This document shows, one piece after another, positions 61,683-64,000 of a DNA stretch of 64,000 nucleotides. The stretch covers positions 4,766,033 to 4,830,032 of the forward strand of contig NC_135194.1 of NCBI RefSeq assembly GCF_050948175.1, written 5' to 3'. Position 1 is the stretch's first letter, and each line of letters opens with the position of its first letter. The notes below the pieces were generated by a model that was given only the letters and a program-made list of their open reading frames with translations, had not been told where the DNA came from and made no database searches. Made by a program: the position numbers and the translations under genes. This DNA comes from Xylocopa sonorina. Its lineage: Eukaryota; Arthropoda; Insecta; Hymenoptera; Apidae.

Positions 61683-64000
61683 TCACGTATCGTAGCAATG
61701 GAGTTCTTATGATTCTTAAAACGCGATATCGCATCTCAATTCTATGCTTCATGGTAAGATATAATATGATTTGCGAAGTGTTATGTATTCTTCGTCTACA
61801 CTTCAAATGAATGTAAATGCGACACTTCCTTGCAAAGAAATAGCGTTTGCAGTTGTCTACGTATCGTAGCAATAGATTTCTAATGCTTCTTAAAACGCGA
61901 TGTCGCATCTCATTTCTATGTTTCATGGTAAGATATAATATGATATGCGAAGTGTTATGTATTCCTCGTCTACACTTCATATGAATGTAAATGTGACACT
62001 TCCTCGCTAGGAGATAGCGTTTGCAGATGTCTACGTATCGTAGCAATAGCTTTCTAATGCTTCTTAAACCGCGATATCGCATCTCATTTCTATGTTTCAT
62101 GGTAAGATATAATATGATTTGCGAAGTGTCATGCGTTCCTCGTCTACGCTTCAAATGAATGTAAATGCGACACTTCCTTCCTAGGAAATAGCGTCTGCAG
62201 ATGTCTAGGTATCGTAGCAATAATGTTCAAATGCTTTTTAAAACGAGATATAGCATCTTATATCTATGTTTCATAATAAGATATAATATTCATTGCGAAG
62301 TGTTAAGCATTCCTCGTCTACGATTCAAATGAATGTAAATGCGACACTTCCTCGCAAGGAAATAGCGTTTGCAGATGTCTAGGTATCGTAGCGATAGAGT
62401 TCTAATGCTTCTTAAAACGCGATATCGCATCTCATTTCCATGTTTCATGGTAAGATATAATATGATTTGCGAAGTGTTATGTATTCCTCGTCTACACTTC
62501 ATATGAATCTAAATGCGACACTTCCTTGCAAAGAAATAGCGTTTGCAGATGTCTACGTGTCGTAGCAATAGATTTCTAATGCTTCTTAAAACGCGATATC
62601 GCATCTCATTTCTATGTTTCATGGTAAGATATAATATGATCTGCGAAGTGTTATGTATTCCTCGTCTACACTTCAAATGAATGTGAATGCCACACTTCCT
62701 CGCTAGGAAATAGCGTTTGCAGATGTCTACGTATCGTAGCAGTAGATTTTTAATGCTTCTGAAAACGCGATATCGCATCTCATTTCTATGTTTCATGGTA
62801 AGATGTAATATGATTTGCGAAGTGTTATGTATTCCTCGTCTACACTTCAAATGAATGTAAATGTGACACTTCCTTGCAAAGAAATAGCGTTTGCAGATGT
62901 CTACGTATCGTAGCAATAGTGTTCTAATGCTTCTTAAAACGCGATATCGCATCCCATTTCTATGTTTCATGATAAGATATAATATAATTTTGCGAAGTGT
63001 CATGTATTCCTCGTCTACACTTCAAATGAATGTGAATGCGACACTTCCTCTCTAGGAAATAGCGTTTGCAGATGTCACGTATCGTAGCAATGGAGTTCTT
63101 ATGATTCTTAAAACGCGATATCGCATCTCAATTCTATGCTTCATGGTAAGATATAATATGGTTTGCGAAGTGTTATGTATTCCTCGTCTACACTTCAAAT
63201 GAATGTAAATGCGACACTTCCTTGCAAAGAAATAGCGTTTGCAGATGTCTACGTGTCGTAGCAATAGATTTCTAATGCTTCTTAAAACGCGATATCGCAT
63301 CTCATTTCTATGTTTCATGGTAAGATATAATATGATCTGCGAAGTGTTATGTATTCCTCGTCTACACTTCATATGAATGTAAATGCGACACTTCCTTGCA
63401 AGGAAATAGCGTTTGCAGATGTCTACCTATCGTAGCAATAGAGTTCTAATGCTTCTTAAAACGCGATATCGCATCTCATTTCTATGTTTCATGGTAAGAT
63501 ATAATATGATTTGCGAAGTGTTATGTATTCCTCGTCAACACTTCAAATGAATGTAAATGCGACACTTCCTTGCAAGGACATAGCGTTTGCAGATGTCTAC
63601 GTATCGTAGCAATAGAGTTCTTATGATTCTTAAAACGCGATATCGCATCTCATTTCTATGTTTCATGATAAGATATAATATTCATTGCGATGTGTTATGC
63701 ATTCCTCGTCTACGATTCAAATGAATGTAAATGCGACACTTCCTTGCAAGGAAATAGCGTTTGCAGATGTCTAGGTATCGTAGCAATAGAGTTCTTATGA
63801 TTCTTAAAACGCGATATCGCATCTCATTTCTATGTTTCATGGTAAGATATAATATGATTTGCGAAGTGTTATGTATTCCTCGTCTACACTTCAAATGAAT
63901 GTAAATGCGACACTTCCTTGCTAGGAAATAGCGTCTGCAGATGTCTAGGTATCGTAGCGATAGAGTTCTAATGCTTCTTAAAACGCCATATCGTATCTCA

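Larger units (their letters stand above)
53230..62559. repeat. about 1.06-kb segment present at 53.2, 55.2 and 61.5 kb
   Basis: 53230-54291 matches 61498-62559 at an offset of 8268 bp. A part of it (53362-53952) also matches 55276-55866 at 1914 bp (11 monomers). Shared private changes are GATGTCACG, GCAGTTGTC, TAGGAGATAGC, TTAAACCGCG and TTTTTAAAACGAGATATAGC. Confidence 0.82.
35768..64000. repeat. 174-bp satellite array, block 5 (about 162 monomers)
   Basis: Uninterrupted satellite to the end of the window, all in one orientation. It holds several nested duplications (offsets 870, 1740, 1914, 2784, 3132, 7224 and 8268 bp) and more variant classes than block 1. Examples are CTTCATATGAATG (NdeI-type CATATG), TTTCCATGTTTC, TCGTCAACACTTC and TTTTTAAAACGAGATATAGC. 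Two internal deletions give short monomers near 36555 and 56880, and a 1-bp gain lies near 47614. No gene, mobile element or non-satellite insert is seen in these 28 kb. Confidence 0.97.

Noticed and set aside
1..64000. Telomeric repeats (TTAGG or TTAGGG type) within or bordering the array
   Set aside because: No tandem run of either motif was seen.

Overview
This window is almost entirely one tandem satellite DNA. About 59 kb of the 64 kb is a head-to-tail array of a 174-bp monomer (roughly 339 copies, all in one orientation, about 36% GC in the consensus). The array runs off both ends of the window. I see no conventional protein gene, rRNA, convincing tRNA, CRISPR array, operon or bacterial-type signal. 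The array, the piggyBac-type MITE and the solo LTR indicate a eukaryotic nuclear genome, most plausibly an animal such as an insect. The sequence alone does not identify the species. A centromeric or pericentromeric location is an inference, not something seen.

Layout: satellite block 1 (1-17652); a 999-bp non-autonomous piggyBac-like element with TTAA target duplication (17653-18651); satellite block 2 (18652-22829); a second copy of the same element (22830-23828); satellite block 3 (23829-29780); a 1513-bp GC-rich solo-LTR-like insertion with CATG target duplication (29781-31293); satellite block 4 (31294-34254); a second copy of that insertion (34255-35767); satellite block 5 (35768-64000).

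The main structure is hierarchical duplication of multi-monomer segments. The first 11.8 kb is built from segments repeated at offsets of 18 monomers (3132 bp) and 27 monomers (4698 bp). A segment of about 5.0 kb carrying the MITE is duplicated at 5177 bp, and one of about 2.5 kb carrying the LTR at 4474 bp. Further segments repeat at 696, 870, 1740, 2784, 3132, 6182-6530, 7224 and 8268 bp. Each transposon therefore inserted once and was copied as a passenger when the surrounding satellite was duplicated, as unequal exchange or gene conversion would produce. Monomer subfamilies are zoned: some linked variants occur only left of 14 kb and others only right of 28 kb.

The many long open frames on the minus strand arise because 174 = 3 x 58. 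A monomer free of stops in one frame gives an open frame that runs through many copies. I regard these as artefacts of periodicity, not genes. The only coding-like short frames I would look at again lie inside the LTR: a 47-residue acidic and aromatic frame, and a 62-residue frame ending exactly at a strong splice-donor motif.
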